Assembly: GCA_902799185.1 (NCBI GenBank) | Contig: CADBZO010000020.1 | Coordinates: forward strand, 1 to 63,265 | Direction: 5' to 3' | From: an uncultured Bacteroidales bacterium | Lineage (GTDB): Bacteria; Bacteroidota; Bacteroidia; Bacteroidales; Paludibacteraceae | Length of the DNA: 63,265 bases | Shown: one piece after another, positions 52,401-60,132 of the stretch | How positions within the stretch are numbered: the stretch's first letter is position 1 | How the letters are laid out: every line of letters begins with the position of its first letter | Notes under the pieces: generated by a model | The model's database searches: none | Told to the model about the DNA's origin: nothing | What the model saw: the letters and a program-made list of their open reading frames with translations, nothing else | Made by a program: the position numbers and the translations under genes

Positions 52401-52898
52401 TGCTGCGGGAGCACCATTACCACCATTGGCGTTATACGTAATGGAGTATGGAGCGGGCACCGTAAGTGTTGCAGTGGGAGGCATGCCACTAAGATACGAG
52501 TGTCGCATAAGAGGATTACCATCATTTCCTACTGCATCAAGTGCATACGCTCTAATGCGATACGTACCGGCACCACTCGCTTCCATAATGTTAATGTAGC
52601 GGTCAATCTTGTGATAACCGGTGTATTGCGGGTTGACACCATCCTCGCGCCATACATCCGTAGTACCGAGGTTGTAACCATGTTGATTGATGTACGAGTC
52701 ACCGCCATTGGGCTGGTCAACATACACATGGATAGGGAGTGAGGTATCAGCATCCGGATCGTTTGCCCATCCTACGAGATGTATAGATCCGGGATGAGCC
52801 GTACAGACATCGACATAGCCTACAGGCTGGCTCGTTGCCCAGCTCATTCCCACGCTTGCCACGAGGGCGAGAAGAAATGTAAAGATCTTTTTTCTCAT
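46455..52898 (-). CDS. Giant repetitive surface protein (InlB-type and beta-helix modules)
   Basis: A 2147-residue secreted protein. Signal peptide MRKKIFTFLLALVASVGMSWA; an N-terminal domain (to about 150); five or more Listeria-Bacteroides (InlB B-type) repeats such as RDGYTFIGWNTEQNGSGTNYA (start quoted by region, about 155-380 and 610-760). Four large modules of about 305 residues follow, each opening with ELYAALGDDVWTGYG, containing FMGGTYTIDIPFGDF and a beta-helix with GGGVYNNGTFTLYGG and ending YIKPVMP. After a beta-rich domain comes the tail LYILRDGVKYNAQGQIVK. It is probably a surface adhesin or matrix protein exported by type IX secretion. Promoter and AraC-type repeats lie directly upstream. 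Confidence 0.92.
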   Translation of the reverse strand: MRKKIFTFLLALVASVGMSWATSQPVGYVDVCTAHPGSIHLVGWANDPDADTSLPIHVYVDQPNGGDSYINQHGYNLGTTDVWREDGVNPQYTGYHKIDRYINIMEASGAGTYRIRAYALDAVGNDGNPLMRHSYLSGMPPTATLTVPAPYSITYNANGGNGAPAADYKCYGIDKTLSSTVPTRDGYTFIGWNTEQNGSGTNYAKGATYSANASATLYAKWQTVNYTISYTLNGGSVSGNPASYNVETNTFTLTNPTRSGYIFAGWTGSNGSTKQTSVSIAKGSTGNKTYTANWTPIDYTITYDLAGGTATNPANYTIETNTFMLVAPTRSGYIFTGWTGSNGNTPQTSVSIAKGSTGDKSYTANWRSEKQTGSWTYVAYKTGRTNTPNNNSQAISYNGFNGKLGNWGNVSFINAGDKGIGCQATGKGRANEKKGIYSIYKNEQTIPSYAKRRLTATLTVSSSCAKYNTTAALYAHTNQTELQAWNVDFTHGMANSTGSSKRITYLVNSTKNGSWQSQSANYTFDFDNSNGSADATKGWYILLTEVICTYATYDNGVAEKAVFKSTSENYTWYYYKYVTFDPNGGTGTMNVQTVENSAQLHYNEFSRTGYSFAGWNTQPDGSGIAYDNEAVITATATDKGPVTLYAQWTVHQYTISFDSNGGTPVASITQDYGTAVTPPANPTREDHTFIGWDAAIPATMPAHNVHLVALWSNPAADKNAILTELYNALGDQVWTGYGAETGVISYSRGDEADEFRASFMGGTYTIDLAFDDFIMAEKFNNGDGSHTYTLEVNLPAQITGMDHEILHVMTNADGQITGVTSVHAGAEMTKESDSAITTWAELRAAMNAGGMIKLKQNISAPANAEALVVPADKTVLLDLNGHIIDRALSSAQENGSVIVNNGVLAVMDETGNGQITGGNTTGKGGGVYNNGTFTLYGGEITGNHADEMGGGVYNHISNSGTEGFWMTGGLIDNNTAGSYPAIEGEVAFNNLAVVQVNAGGTTVSVNTAKAHLDVYNYIKPVMPDMNMFATLAELYAALGDDVWTGYGANTGVISYSRGDEANEFRASFMGGTYTIDIPFGDFTAASKHEDGGKYIYDLTVSLPAQTGMSQETLHVTVNSTGQIEAIHSDIAEIDLKKETNNEITTWAQLQAAMTAGGKIKLTHDITAESTDAALEVPQNTTVMLDLNGNTIDRALASAIANGNVIVNNGVLAIMDEAGNGKIKGGKTTGNGGGILNNGILTLYAGEITGNAAAEGAGVYNNGGAQGFWMTGGLIDGNTATNGNDAISGNVIFNNLAVVQVDANGTTVSPATAVAGLSHYSYIMPVMPDMEMYAILAELYAALGNDVWTGYGTHTGVISYSRGDEANEFRASFMGGTYTIDIPFGDFTAASKTATAEGGSVYTLVVSLPAQTGMSQETLHVTLNSNGAIEAIHSDIAEIDLKKETNNEITTWEELQAAMTAGGIIKLTHDITAPANAEALEVPANTTVMLDLNGHTIDRALTSAVANGSVIVNNGVLAVMDEVGNGEIKGGNNSGNGGGVVNNGTFTLYGGKITGNHAAQGAGVYNNVANDGALGFWMTGGLIDGNEASSYPAIKGDVTFSNLAVVQINAGGNTVSAATAIASLATYDYIKPVMPNMEMFAILAELYDALGSDVWAGYGVNTGVITYAQGMEQNSFEATFMGGAYSIDIPFGDFTQAEKIDNGDGTYTYNLDVNLPAQTGLSHEVLHVTTNANGEITGIESELAETEMNKLGGAIATWADLNAAMANGGVLQLSQSLTATNLDGALIVPAGKTVVLDLNGFSVDRHLTSAQANGCVIVNNGTLAITDNVGGAEIKGGYNSGNGGAIVNNGTFTLYGGTITGNHAAQGGGVYNSVANDGNVGFWMTGGLIHGNLATSNPAIGGEVIFNAMAAVQIDADGTQVTIEQALADLATYSYIKPVMPNYEDIPTGETIVANKDPQNDGIYYSTFYDSANKYLLPAGVEAYVADLSGSDLVLTRIAVAGQVIPADEAVILKSSAENYTLAMSFEVPVSVSANNDLEGVDAATAVTDIDGLTRQNCYVLSGTTQYGVGFYKINSDNLKAHKAYVKYAGLQNNAPRRMRFVFNQEQVATGVENVQGDKVQSTKVIENGVLYILRDGVKYNAQGQIVK
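46530..46558 (-). repeat. Heptad-type repeat before the giant protein tail
   Basis: CTTTGTA, CTTTGTA, CCTTGTCA, CCTTGTA on the plus strand encode the linker NVQGDKVQSTK just before the C-terminal tail. Confidence 0.75.
47080..50750 (-). repeat. Four coding modules of about 920 bases
   Basis: Module starts are near 50742, 49811, 48902 and 47982 (all encode ELYxALGxDVWxGYG). The middle modules share long identical stretches, so they are substrates for recombination and assembly collapse. Confidence 0.85.
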
Positions 52899-52955
52899 AA
52901 ATTTTGATTTTAGTTAAACATATTTGTTTAGTTTGATTAGTTCAAAAATCTCTTA

Positions 52956-52985
52956 CAAAATTATAAAGAAAAATGCGCATACGCA
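52956..52985 (-). promoter_or_regulatory. Promoter of the giant surface protein
   Basis: TTG (52985-52983), 19-base spacer, TAATTTTG (52963-52956) on the minus strand, with a 50-base leader to the ATG at 52898. Confidence 0.75.
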
Positions 52986-52999
52986 ATACGTACACGCAT

Positions 53000-53051
53000 A
53001 AATTTACGCAAACTACCCTAAATGGGCAAAAAATTTACGCAAACTACCCTA
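53000..53051 (-). promoter_or_regulatory. 21-base direct repeats, probable AraC operator
   Basis: Two identical 21-base copies (opening AATTTACGCAAACTACC) at 53000-53020 and 53031-53051 are 31 bases apart, about three helical turns. The proximal copy ends 14 bases upstream of the -33 element of the giant gene. The distal copy overlaps the stop codon of the araC-type gene. The layout fits activation by the adjacent AraC regulator. Confidence 0.7.
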
Positions 53052-54243
53052 ATGAGGCGATCCACGCGGTGGGGTTCAGTCCTGTTTCCCGATTGAAGAC
53101 TTGGGTGAAGACGCGGCGGGAGGAGAAGCCCGAACGCTCCGCCACTTCCTGTATTTTCATATCGGGCTGTCCGGTCATGAGGCGTTTGGCTTCCTCGATA
53201 CGCAGATGGTTGACCCACTGGTAGAACGTGCAGCCGTACTCGCTGTTGATGAACCGGCTAAGATAGGAGCGGTTGAGCGGCAGCACTTGGCGCAAGTCCG
53301 ACAGCTGGAAATCAGGATTGAGGTATGGTTTGTCGGTAGCGAGCCATGCTTCAAGCGTTACCTTATATGCCGCGTACGACTGCTCGTCGTCACTCGCTGC
53401 CGGGCTATCATCCTTTGTACTTTGTTTGTCCTCTTGTACTTTCTTCCACGGGTCGGGACGGAAGAGCACGCGGTCGGTGGTATAAGCCAAAACGAACATC
53501 AGGAACCATTGCTGCGTGAACGCGCGGGCAGGCTGGTGCGACAAGCAGAGCCAATAGAACACCAAGCCCGCCAACAGCACCATCATCACATAGCGTACGA
53601 TCCATTGCACGTCGATATTGTCCAAGGTGGAGAAGTTATCCTCGCACCAGATACGGTATCTGCGGATATGCCCGACGAGGATCGCCAGCAAGCCGATCGG
53701 ATAGAGACCGATGAGCCATCTGAGGTCAAGCGGAACGAAATAATCCAATACCCCCAATATCGCCAAAGGCGCCAACTGCAACAGGGCGTGTTTCCAATCC
53801 AGCCATCCCGGACGCAGCACTTCCGTAGGATAGATAAAAAGCAACCATCCGAACACACAAGCCACCACCATTGTGACGCCGGACATCGTGTCTGTCCCCA
53901 ACTGCATGATTTCAGGGTTGGTTGTTGCGGAAGCAACCAGCATCAGCACTTCCCATATGCCCCATGCAATCAGCATATATGCCCATAAGCGGCGCACACG
54001 GATGCCGTCGTGATGCCGCAAACAGAGACCTGCTCCGAAGAAGCATATAGCAGTGGTTACGGTACTACAGGAGGGGTTGATATAGCGGTCAAACACCTCT
54101 GCCGGTATCCATTGCGACAGCCATGCACTGACTACCAGCAAGGCGGACAATATCAAACTGAAAACTACTTCCGAACGGTAGTTATACCACAGATTGCGAA
54201 TGTCGCCATTTGCAACAGTAGGGGATAAAATTGAACCTTTCAT
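53044..54243 (-). CDS. AraC-family regulator with N-terminal membrane domain
   Basis: A 399-residue regulator. About seven hydrophobic segments (residues 28-265, for example VVFSLILSALLVVSAWL and YVMMVLLAGLVFYWLCL) precede a cytosolic AraC DNA-binding domain with two helix-turn-helix motifs (about 315-395: LSDLRQVLPLNRSYLSRFI, then IQEVAERSGFSSRRVFTQVF). It is likely a membrane sensor that directly controls the neighbouring giant surface-protein gene. The linker VQEDKQSTKDD (about 275-286) is encoded by CTTTGTA-type repeats. The stop overlaps the distal direct repeat. Confidence 0.9.
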   Translation of the reverse strand: MKGSILSPTVANGDIRNLWYNYRSEVVFSLILSALLVVSAWLSQWIPAEVFDRYINPSCSTVTTAICFFGAGLCLRHHDGIRVRRLWAYMLIAWGIWEVLMLVASATTNPEIMQLGTDTMSGVTMVVACVFGWLLFIYPTEVLRPGWLDWKHALLQLAPLAILGVLDYFVPLDLRWLIGLYPIGLLAILVGHIRRYRIWCEDNFSTLDNIDVQWIVRYVMMVLLAGLVFYWLCLSHQPARAFTQQWFLMFVLAYTTDRVLFRPDPWKKVQEDKQSTKDDSPAASDDEQSYAAYKVTLEAWLATDKPYLNPDFQLSDLRQVLPLNRSYLSRFINSEYGCTFYQWVNHLRIEEAKRLMTGQPDMKIQEVAERSGFSSRRVFTQVFNRETGLNPTAWIASLG

Positions 54244-54269
54244 TCTGCCTCATTCTTTCATACAAAGGT

Positions 54270-55877
54270 CTAATATTTCAGCCAGTTGATAAACTCTATC
54301 GGGTCGGTGGTGAACGCCATCGGTTCTGCTACTTGGTGTCCGTACGCATCCAACTGCACAAAGAACGGCTGGGCGTTTGAGCCGAACTGCTCACGCTGGA
54401 TGCGGCTGTTCTCCGTGCCCTCGCTCTCACCGTCGCTGTCTGCATCCAGACGGTCATCCACGAAGAGTTCGATGAACACATAGTTCTGCAGCCTCGTCTT
54501 AACGCTGTCGTCATCCAGCACGAACGCCTCCATCTTACGGCAGTTGACGCAACCGTAACCGGTGAAATCAAGGATGACGGGCTTGCCTGTCTGACGTGCA
54601 TAAGCAAGACCTTCTTCGTAGTCGTTGAAGACCACGCGCCCTTCAATCTCCATCGGCGGCGCAAACGCAGAGATGGCTTTCACCGGCGCCCCCCAGAGTC
54701 CTGGCACGAGGTAACCGGCAAAGGCGAGAGAAGGTAAAATAACGAGCACACGGATAATCTTGCGCGTTGTGGAGACGTTCCGTATATTCCAAAGCAGGTA
54801 GATTCCGATGCCGAGGAAGCATGCAATCCAGATGGCGATAAAGAGCCGGCGTGGTAATATACCCCACCCGTACGCCATATCCGCCACAGAGAGGAACTTG
54901 AGCGAGAGTGCCAACTCCAAGAACGCCAACACCACTTTGAAACTCGTCATCCAGTCGCCTGATTTAGGCGCCTGTTTGAGCCACTGTGGGAACATCGCAA
55001 AGAGTGAGAACGGCAGTGCCAATGCTATCGCAAAGCCTAACATACCTATCGCCGGAGCCAGAAGGCTGTTCCCTGCTGCTTCTACCAGCAGCGTGCCGAT
55101 AATCGGACCCGTGCAGGAGAAAGAGACAATCACCAGCGTGAATGCCATGAGCAGAATACTGAGGAAACCGCCGGTACTCCGCGCCTTGCTGTCTAATGCT
55201 GTTGACCAACTGTCCGGCAGTGTGATCTCAAAGAGCCCGAAGAACGAGAGGGCAAAGACCACCAGAATTAGGAAGAAAATGATATTCACTACGGCATTAG
55301 TACTCATCTCATTGAGCGCCGAAGCACCAAAAAGAACGGTTACCAGCAACCCCAAGCCTACATAGAGAATTACGATGCTCAATCCGTATAGAACAGCGTC
55401 CCGCAGTCCCCCGCCTTTCTTCAGGAAGAAGCTGACCGTCATCGGGATAATCGGCCACACGCAGGGCGTGAAGATAGCGAGCAGACCGCCCAACAACCCT
55501 AACAGAAATATCACCCATAGCGACCGCTCGCCATTTTGAATTTTTGATTTTGAATTTTGAATTTGCTCATTACTGCTTGCAGAATGAGCTGTGTACTCCC
55601 ACACCTCCGGGGCGGTGCACATGACATCGTTGCAACTATTGAAACGGATGGGGGTCAGGTCGGCCTTAGCTACGGTAAGCACGAACGAGTCTTTGTATTC
55701 CTCATCGAACTCGCGGTCGCCAAACTCAATAATCGTCATGTGCCAGTTTGGCTCGATGGTGGCTTTCAGCCGCACGCTGTCGCCTGCCTCTTCCCCGCTC
55801 CACTTCACCGGTTGCACCATCTGTGCAGCTGCAAACAGCGGCATGCACGCTAATAGTATAAACAGTATTCGTTTCAT
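54270..55877 (-). CDS. dsbD: Thiol:disulfide interchange protein DsbD
   Basis: A 535-residue protein that carries electrons across the inner membrane to periplasmic thiols. N-terminal domain with a cysteine pair ([16 protein letters not shown]), an eight-helix membrane domain with its two reactive cysteines ([12 protein letters not shown] and [10 protein letters not shown]), and a C-terminal thioredoxin domain with [12 protein letters not shown] signal peptide ([19 protein letters not shown]) is present. Residues about 105-115 ([11 protein letters not shown]) between the N-domain and the first helix are encoded by a heptad block. An AraC gene lies downstream, 26 bases away. Confidence 0.95.
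   Translation of the reverse strand: MKRILFILLACMPLFAAAQMVQPVKWSGEEAGDSVRLKATIEPNWHMTIIEFGDREFDEEYKDSFVLTVAKADLTPIRFNSCNDVMCTAPEVWEYTAHSASSNEQIQNSKSKIQNGERSLWVIFLLGLLGGLLAIFTPCVWPIIPMTVSFFLKKGGGLRDAVLYGLSIVILYVGLGLLVTVLFGASALNEMSTNAVVNIIFFLILVVFALSFFGLFEITLPDSWSTALDSKARSTGGFLSILLMAFTLVIVSFSCTGPIIGTLLVEAAGNSLLAPAIGMLGFAIALALPFSLFAMFPQWLKQAPKSGDWMTSFKVVLAFLELALSLKFLSVADMAYGWGILPRRLFIAIWIACFLGIGIYLLWNIRNVSTTRKIIRVLVILPSLAFAGYLVPGLWGAPVKAISAFAPPMEIEGRVVFNDYEEGLAYARQTGKPVILDFTGYGCVNCRKMEAFVLDDDSVKTRLQNYVFIELFVDDRLDADSDGESEGTENSRIQREQFGSNAQPFFVQLDAYGHQVAEPMAFTTDPIEFINWLKY
55533..55560 (-). repeat. Heptad repeat inside dsbD
   Basis: Four 7-base units (ATTTTGA, ATTTTTG, ATTTTGA, ATTTTGA on the plus strand) encode [10 protein letters not shown] in the linker before the membrane domain. 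Confidence 0.88.
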
Positions 55878-55907
55878 TCGTTGTTATTGATAATTCGTTG
55901 TTTCGCT

Positions 55908-56774
55908 TTATTTGTTTTCATCCTCGAACGGCAACTCTTCTGCTTCGCCTCTCTCAATGGGACGGATATGGTCGGAGGCACGTTCGGAAGAGATGACGCT
56001 TCTTCCCAGTTGGCGCTCCAAGTCTTCGCGGGCGTTCTTGGCTACTTTGCCTCCGGCTTTTGCAGCCTGCTTGCTCTCGTCCATACCTTGCGGGTTACGC
56101 TGACGCGACAGTTCGGTAGTCGCTACCTCGGCAAGCGTGTTTAGCGCCAACTCGATGTTAGTCATGTTATCGCGCAGGTTCTCCTTGGTCAAGCCTTTGT
56201 GGCGTTTGTACTCGCCGGTAGTCATTCCGCTCCAAGCCTGCGTCAGTACGTTCGTCAGCACGGCAAAGTCTTTCTGCTCCGTTACGCCCGAACGCTTCCA
56301 TTCATCAGTCAGTTCCTTGCGCATCTCGATGGAACGCATTCGCTCGTTGATCCATTTGTCCGAATAGCCTTGCCGCCTGTAATCCTCCACTGCCATCTGG
56401 AAGGTCAGTTCGGGGTCTATCATCTGGTCAATCCGCTGCGCTCCCACTTCCGCGAGCCATCTCTTAACCGGCTCCGCCTTCTTGGACGGAATGGATTGAA
56501 TAATACGGAAAATCCCCTCTAAATCAGCCACATCCGTCATATATTTTTTGCCATCTGCAGCAGGTAATTTCAGTTGACTACAATTTGTAGCCAACTCACT
56601 ACCTTCTTTTCTTAACCTGGTCTTTAGGACGCTCCAATACTTGCGTCCATCTGCACTATCCGTTAATACTTGCACTATATCTGCAACCGCAAAATAGTAC
56701 TTTTCTTCTTCGTCATTCCAAACAACGCGCACGCGTTTGTTCTCAAATAATTGTATTGCCAATTCGTTTGCCAT
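55908..56774 (-). CDS. BRO-N domain protein
   Basis: A 288-residue protein with an N-terminal BRO/prophage antirepressor domain (LFENKRVRVVWNDEEEKYYFAVADIV, YWSVLKTRLRKEGSEL, IFRIIQSIPSKKAEPVKRWLA). A helical C-terminal half resembles DinD-like proteins (ITDEWKRSG-type and NIELALNTLAEVATTELSR). The family is common in phage and mobile regions and probably binds DNA. The ATG at 56774 fits the domain; upstream frames are remnants around the palindromes. Three operator-like palindromes lie at 56797-56886, and a fourth related one occurs inside the gene near 56580. Confidence 0.88.
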   Translation of the reverse strand: MANELAIQLFENKRVRVVWNDEEEKYYFAVADIVQVLTDSADGRKYWSVLKTRLRKEGSELATNCSQLKLPAADGKKYMTDVADLEGIFRIIQSIPSKKAEPVKRWLAEVGAQRIDQMIDPELTFQMAVEDYRRQGYSDKWINERMRSIEMRKELTDEWKRSGVTEQKDFAVLTNVLTQAWSGMTTGEYKRHKGLTKENLRDNMTNIELALNTLAEVATTELSRQRNPQGMDESKQAAKAGGKVAKNAREDLERQLGRSVISSERASDHIRPIERGEAEELPFEDENK

Positions 56775-56796
56775 AATTTCTTTTAGTTTCCGGGTG

Positions 56797-56886
56797 GGGG
56801 TACAATTTGTACCCCTCCTCAATCTGTGCTTTCTTCCTAAGGTTGGGGACAATTTGTCCCCTGGTAAAAGTGTGACATCTTGTCAC
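56797..56886. promoter_or_regulatory. Three palindromes upstream of the BRO-N gene
   Basis: Perfect palindromes GGGGTACAATTTGTACCCC (56797-56815) and GGGGACAATTTGTCCCC (56845-56861), and GTGACA-TCT-TGTCAC (56872-56886), share an ACAATTTGT-like centre. They could be autoregulatory operators or decayed copies of coding palindromes. The rest of 56887-57085 is A/T-rich with nothing clear. Confidence 0.6.
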
Positions 56887-57085
56887 GGTTTCATTGTTTA
56901 AATAGCCCCCTCTATATATAATCAAAATAAAGCCCAAATCTATCACCTCAAATGTATTAGTTAGTTGAACATTTGCGTTGTAAAGATAATTGCTTTACTC
57001 TATATTCATCCATTTCGCTTTCGTTACTCACTTGTTTTCTTTCGATAAATTGGATGCAATTGTATCAAGTTTTGAAATGTTCAAT

Positions 57086-57937
57086 TTATAGTTCTATCTC
57101 CTCCAAATTCTTTTCAACCTCTCTTTTGTGATGAAATAGGTTATATAAAACTTTTATAATACAAGTTAATACACAAAGAAAAGCTGTCATACATATTAGT
57201 GCCGTTAATAGATAGCTCCAATTAAATAATATCGCAAATAGTGGAATTATTACTCCGATAACAAAAAGTCCTCCAGTCAAATAAAATAATTGGTATAAGT
57301 GCGCATATATTTTTTGTCTATCATCCATTCTCATTCTTACTTTTTTCATTTCCGGTAATATATCGCAATCAATATGTCCTGCTATATTACCAAGTACTTT
57401 CCAATCAACAGAATCGAAATGATTACCAAAACTGACATCATTAATTATATATTTTGTTGAATCTTTAGACATTCCTGCAATAAACTCCATCTTTTGATCG
57501 GTAAAAGCTTCATCTCGATTTTGACAATTAGATAACACATACCATATTGCATTTATTGAATTTTCAACTTTGTTCAAATAAGCAAGGGAGTAACTTATTG
57601 GAGGATTAATGCGATACATTTCTTCATCAAACTTTTTGTCCAATTCATCAAATGCGCCATACAAATCATATGCCCTATCTTGTTCTTTTGGAATAAGGTT
57701 CTTTTTATACATTTTTACGTATTGCCGATGCTTTTCATGATTTAAGCAATTATTATCATAATAATAAGAGTGGCAGATCTGGCGGAAATGAGATAGTTTA
57801 AGACATAGTGTTTTATATAGTTCACTCATGCGAAGATAGTCCCTTTCATAAAAAGGTATGAAAGTTAAATAGAAAGTTGTCAGCCCCGTAACAATAAGCG
57901 CACAACTGGTAATTATTCCAATATAAAAATCTGTCAT
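57086..57937 (-). CDS. Membrane protein of unknown function
   Basis: A 283-residue protein with one N-terminal helix (about 5-28, YIGIITSCALIVTGLTTFYLTF), a long soluble, cysteine- and aromatic-containing middle (about 30-210) and two C-terminal helices (about 215-265). I do not recognise the family. Codon use is A/T-rich, unlike the core genes, and it lies in the accessory stretch 56,900-59,600. Confidence 0.75.
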   Translation of the reverse strand: MTDFYIGIITSCALIVTGLTTFYLTFIPFYERDYLRMSELYKTLCLKLSHFRQICHSYYYDNNCLNHEKHRQYVKMYKKNLIPKEQDRAYDLYGAFDELDKKFDEEMYRINPPISYSLAYLNKVENSINAIWYVLSNCQNRDEAFTDQKMEFIAGMSKDSTKYIINDVSFGNHFDSVDWKVLGNIAGHIDCDILPEMKKVRMRMDDRQKIYAHLYQLFYLTGGLFVIGVIIPLFAILFNWSYLLTALICMTAFLCVLTCIIKVLYNLFHHKREVEKNLEEIEL

Positions 57938-58161
57938 AATATATTTAGGATATGGGCTATTTGCTTTGTTGTTTTAAATGTCTTTATTGAGTTCTGTATT
58001 ATTCTTCGGTAAAAGATAAGTTTTCTACATCTCTCCATGAACATACAATTTCTCTAATAGACAACTTAATTTAGCATTCATCATAAAGAATGTTTATCAT
58101 ACTTCTCAATTTTTACAAGTGAGGCTATCGTTGAGAAGTAGATATTAATATAGAAGACACA

Positions 58162-59040
58162 CTATCTTGACAACATATTATTATAATTACTGGGTTCTGT
58201 ATATGCTCCTGAGAATTTTTCCACAGTCTCTGCTCCTTTTAGTATTCCATTTTTGAATCCAAGCCAGATGTACCCATAATTATACCAACTTATATCTACA
58301 AAATCTGATACTTGCCGAGGCTCTCCGCAAACTCTTATAACTTCTGAAGTATTCATTCCGACTCTTGCATTATTAACTGCTTTAGTTGTGATATTTTGCA
58401 GATTTTTCTTTATCCGATCTATCTCTGATAATAGCTGTTGCTCTTCTTGGCGATACTTGCTCAACTGCGTTTGAAGCGTTGATAATTGCTTGTTTAGATC
58501 ATTAACCTTTTGTTGCTGAGTTTGATTTGTAGTTGTTTGTGTGCGAAGTTGTTGGTTAAGTTTTTCAATTTCTGCATTTTTGACTTCGACATTCTGCTTC
58601 ATAGAATTTAATAATATATGAAGGCTATCAATTACGACATCTGATTGTCGTTTTTCGAGAGTTTGATTAATCTTGCGAACAACATCTGTTGGGTCGGCTA
58701 CAATCTCTGCACGAACGTAATATTGCTCACCATTCCATTTCTCTTCAAGGATTTTGGTTTCAGTTATACCTACACTCAATTGCTTTATCTCATTCGTAAT
58801 AAAGTCTTTGGTAATATGACCGCCTTGGGATTCAATAGTATAATTTACATAACTTTCTACATAAACGCCCAATTCTTCCAACAAAAGTTTCTTAACTTCT
58901 GTTAGAGCTTGAGTGCGCGCAGAAATTTTACTATCACTTTCGCTCGCTTGGTATGTATATTCGCGAATAAAAGTTTTGTTCTCTGCGTTTACAAACAACG
59001 CTACTAGTAAAGTTGATGTAATAAATAAGAATCTCTTCAT
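58162..59040 (-). CDS. Secreted coiled-coil protein with LPP20-like and SmpA-like parts
   Basis: A 292-residue protein: signal peptide (MKRFLFITSTLLVALFVNA), an LPP20/FlgO-like domain (about 25-125, SARTQALTEVKKLLLEELG), a long Q/N-rich coiled coil (about 140-220) and a C-terminal domain resembling OmlA/SmpA (RVGMNTSEVIRVCGEPRQV, about 225-285). Start and stop overlap the upstream gene by four bases (ATGA). Function unknown; an envelope role is likely. Confidence 0.78.
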   Translation of the reverse strand: MKRFLFITSTLLVALFVNAENKTFIREYTYQASESDSKISARTQALTEVKKLLLEELGVYVESYVNYTIESQGGHITKDFITNEIKQLSVGITETKILEEKWNGEQYYVRAEIVADPTDVVRKINQTLEKRQSDVVIDSLHILLNSMKQNVEVKNAEIEKLNQQLRTQTTTNQTQQQKVNDLNKQLSTLQTQLSKYRQEEQQLLSEIDRIKKNLQNITTKAVNNARVGMNTSEVIRVCGEPRQVSDFVDISWYNYGYIWLGFKNGILKGAETVEKFSGAYTEPSNYNNMLSR

Positions 59041-59558
59041 GGCTCTTTTTTTATTTGTGTAGTCAATATTTCTTTATATTTTACCCAATCAATATTGTGG
59101 GGTGTTGATTGATGTTCAAATGCAGTTGTTATATGTTTAGTTGGTAGTTCTATTGCGACACTTGAAATAAATTGCTGTTCAGAAGTCTTTATCGTTTTTT
59201 GACAAACAATATTACATCCGACTAAAAGTTGTTTGGATATAGTAGATGCAGTAGTGTGCAGATATTCTTTTATCTCTATGACATTAGCACTGGTTAATGA
59301 TGCAATGTATATATCAGTAGTACTATTTACTATTGTTTCAATTTGAGACGTAATGCGCTGTCTAGCGACCAATTTTGCTTTACGTAATGAATTAAGCGAA
59401 TCTGAGTCATAGCCACTCCCTGTTCCGTATATGTAAGCATCATTACTTTGAGTCTCGTAACCAGCACACGGTAATTCATACGTAATATTTGCTGAATATA
59501 ATGGATGCATTGTGAAAACAGCAATTATTGGGAGTAATATGGTTATAAATCGTTTCAT
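59037..59558 (-). CDS. LPP20-like secreted protein
   Basis: A 173-residue protein with a signal peptide (MKRFITILLPIIAVFTMHPLYS) and an LPP20-like region (YGTGSGYDSDSLNSLRKAKLVA). It overlaps the next gene by four bases and is driven by the promoter at 59597-59628. It is related in layout to the proteins encoded at 58162 and 36251. A/T-rich composition suggests transfer. Confidence 0.75.
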   Translation of the reverse strand: MKRFITILLPIIAVFTMHPLYSANITYELPCAGYETQSNDAYIYGTGSGYDSDSLNSLRKAKLVARQRITSQIETIVNSTTDIYIASLTSANVIEIKEYLHTTASTISKQLLVGCNIVCQKTIKTSEQQFISSVAIELPTKHITTAFEHQSTPHNIDWVKYKEILTTQIKKEP

Positions 59559-59596
59559 TCGTTAAGCACTATTTTATACACAAACCTTTGCGAGTG

Positions 59597-59628
59597 CAAA
59601 GGTACTACTTTTTTTTGAGATACGCAAG
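59597..59628 (-). promoter_or_regulatory. Promoter of the LPP20-like pair
   Basis: CTTG (59628-59625), 20-base spacer, TACCTTTG (59604-59597) on the minus strand, 39 bases before the ATG at 59558. Confidence 0.85.
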
Positions 59629-59669
59629 AGAGGACGGATTTTTAGCGAAAATTGATCGGATTGAGGCAT

Positions 59670-59698
59670 AAAAAAATGCCCGAGTGGTTAACTCGGGC
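59670..59698 (-). terminator. Terminator of the lipoprotein gene
   Basis: On the minus strand GCCCGAGT-TAACC-ACTCGGGC is followed by ATTTTTTT, a textbook intrinsic terminator 26 bases after the stop at 59725. Confidence 0.9.
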
Positions 59699-59724
59699 GA
59701 AAATTTTGCTACTTTATTGTAAAA

Positions 59725-60081
59725 TCATTTCAATTTCTTGTACGTATATGTAAATCCGGGGCCTTCAAGAACGAGCGTTGAAGAAGTTAATTTGCTTACC
59801 GTAACAGGAACAGGAATAAAATCCAACGTCAGTTTCTTACCGTCCAACGACCATGTACCTGCCTCCATATCTTCCTCACCTTCAGCAGATATGTACAATT
59901 TGTGGTCCTCTGTAAATTCCCAGATTTGGTCGCCCCCAGGGTAACTCTGTCCTTCGGCCTCGATGGTCTGCATTTGCCATTTACCAACGAGATTACCTTC
60001 CGTAACCTCATTCTTTTCACAGGAAACAAAGCCAAGGAACATACATGCACTCAGCAAGAAAAACATTATTTTTTTCATCAT
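59725..60081 (-). CDS. Lipocalin-like small lipoprotein
   Basis: A 118-residue lipoprotein. The signal sequence MMKKIMFFLLSACMFLGFVSC ends in a lipobox (FVSC). The mature part has NLVGKWQMQTIEA and GTWSLDGKKLTLDF, typical of Bacteroidetes lipocalin-like domains, with an eight-stranded barrel predicted. Either adjacent ATG (60081 or 60078) may start it; a longer frame to 60105 is less likely. It has its own promoter and terminator. Confidence 0.82.
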   Translation of the reverse strand: MMKKIMFFLLSACMFLGFVSCEKNEVTEGNLVGKWQMQTIEAEGQSYPGGDQIWEFTEDHKLYISAEGEEDMEAGTWSLDGKKLTLDFIPVPVTVSKLTSSTLVLEGPGFTYTYKKLK

Positions 60082-60132
60082 AATCTTTGCTCTCTTATAT
60101 CCCATCGAGCATCGGTTCTAAATAATTCTGCG

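Noticed and set aside
56743-56946. 67-codon frame upstream of the BRO-N gene
   Set aside because: It reads through the palindromes (VTRCHTF, GQIVPN) and overlaps the BRO-N start. It looks like a remnant, not a gene.
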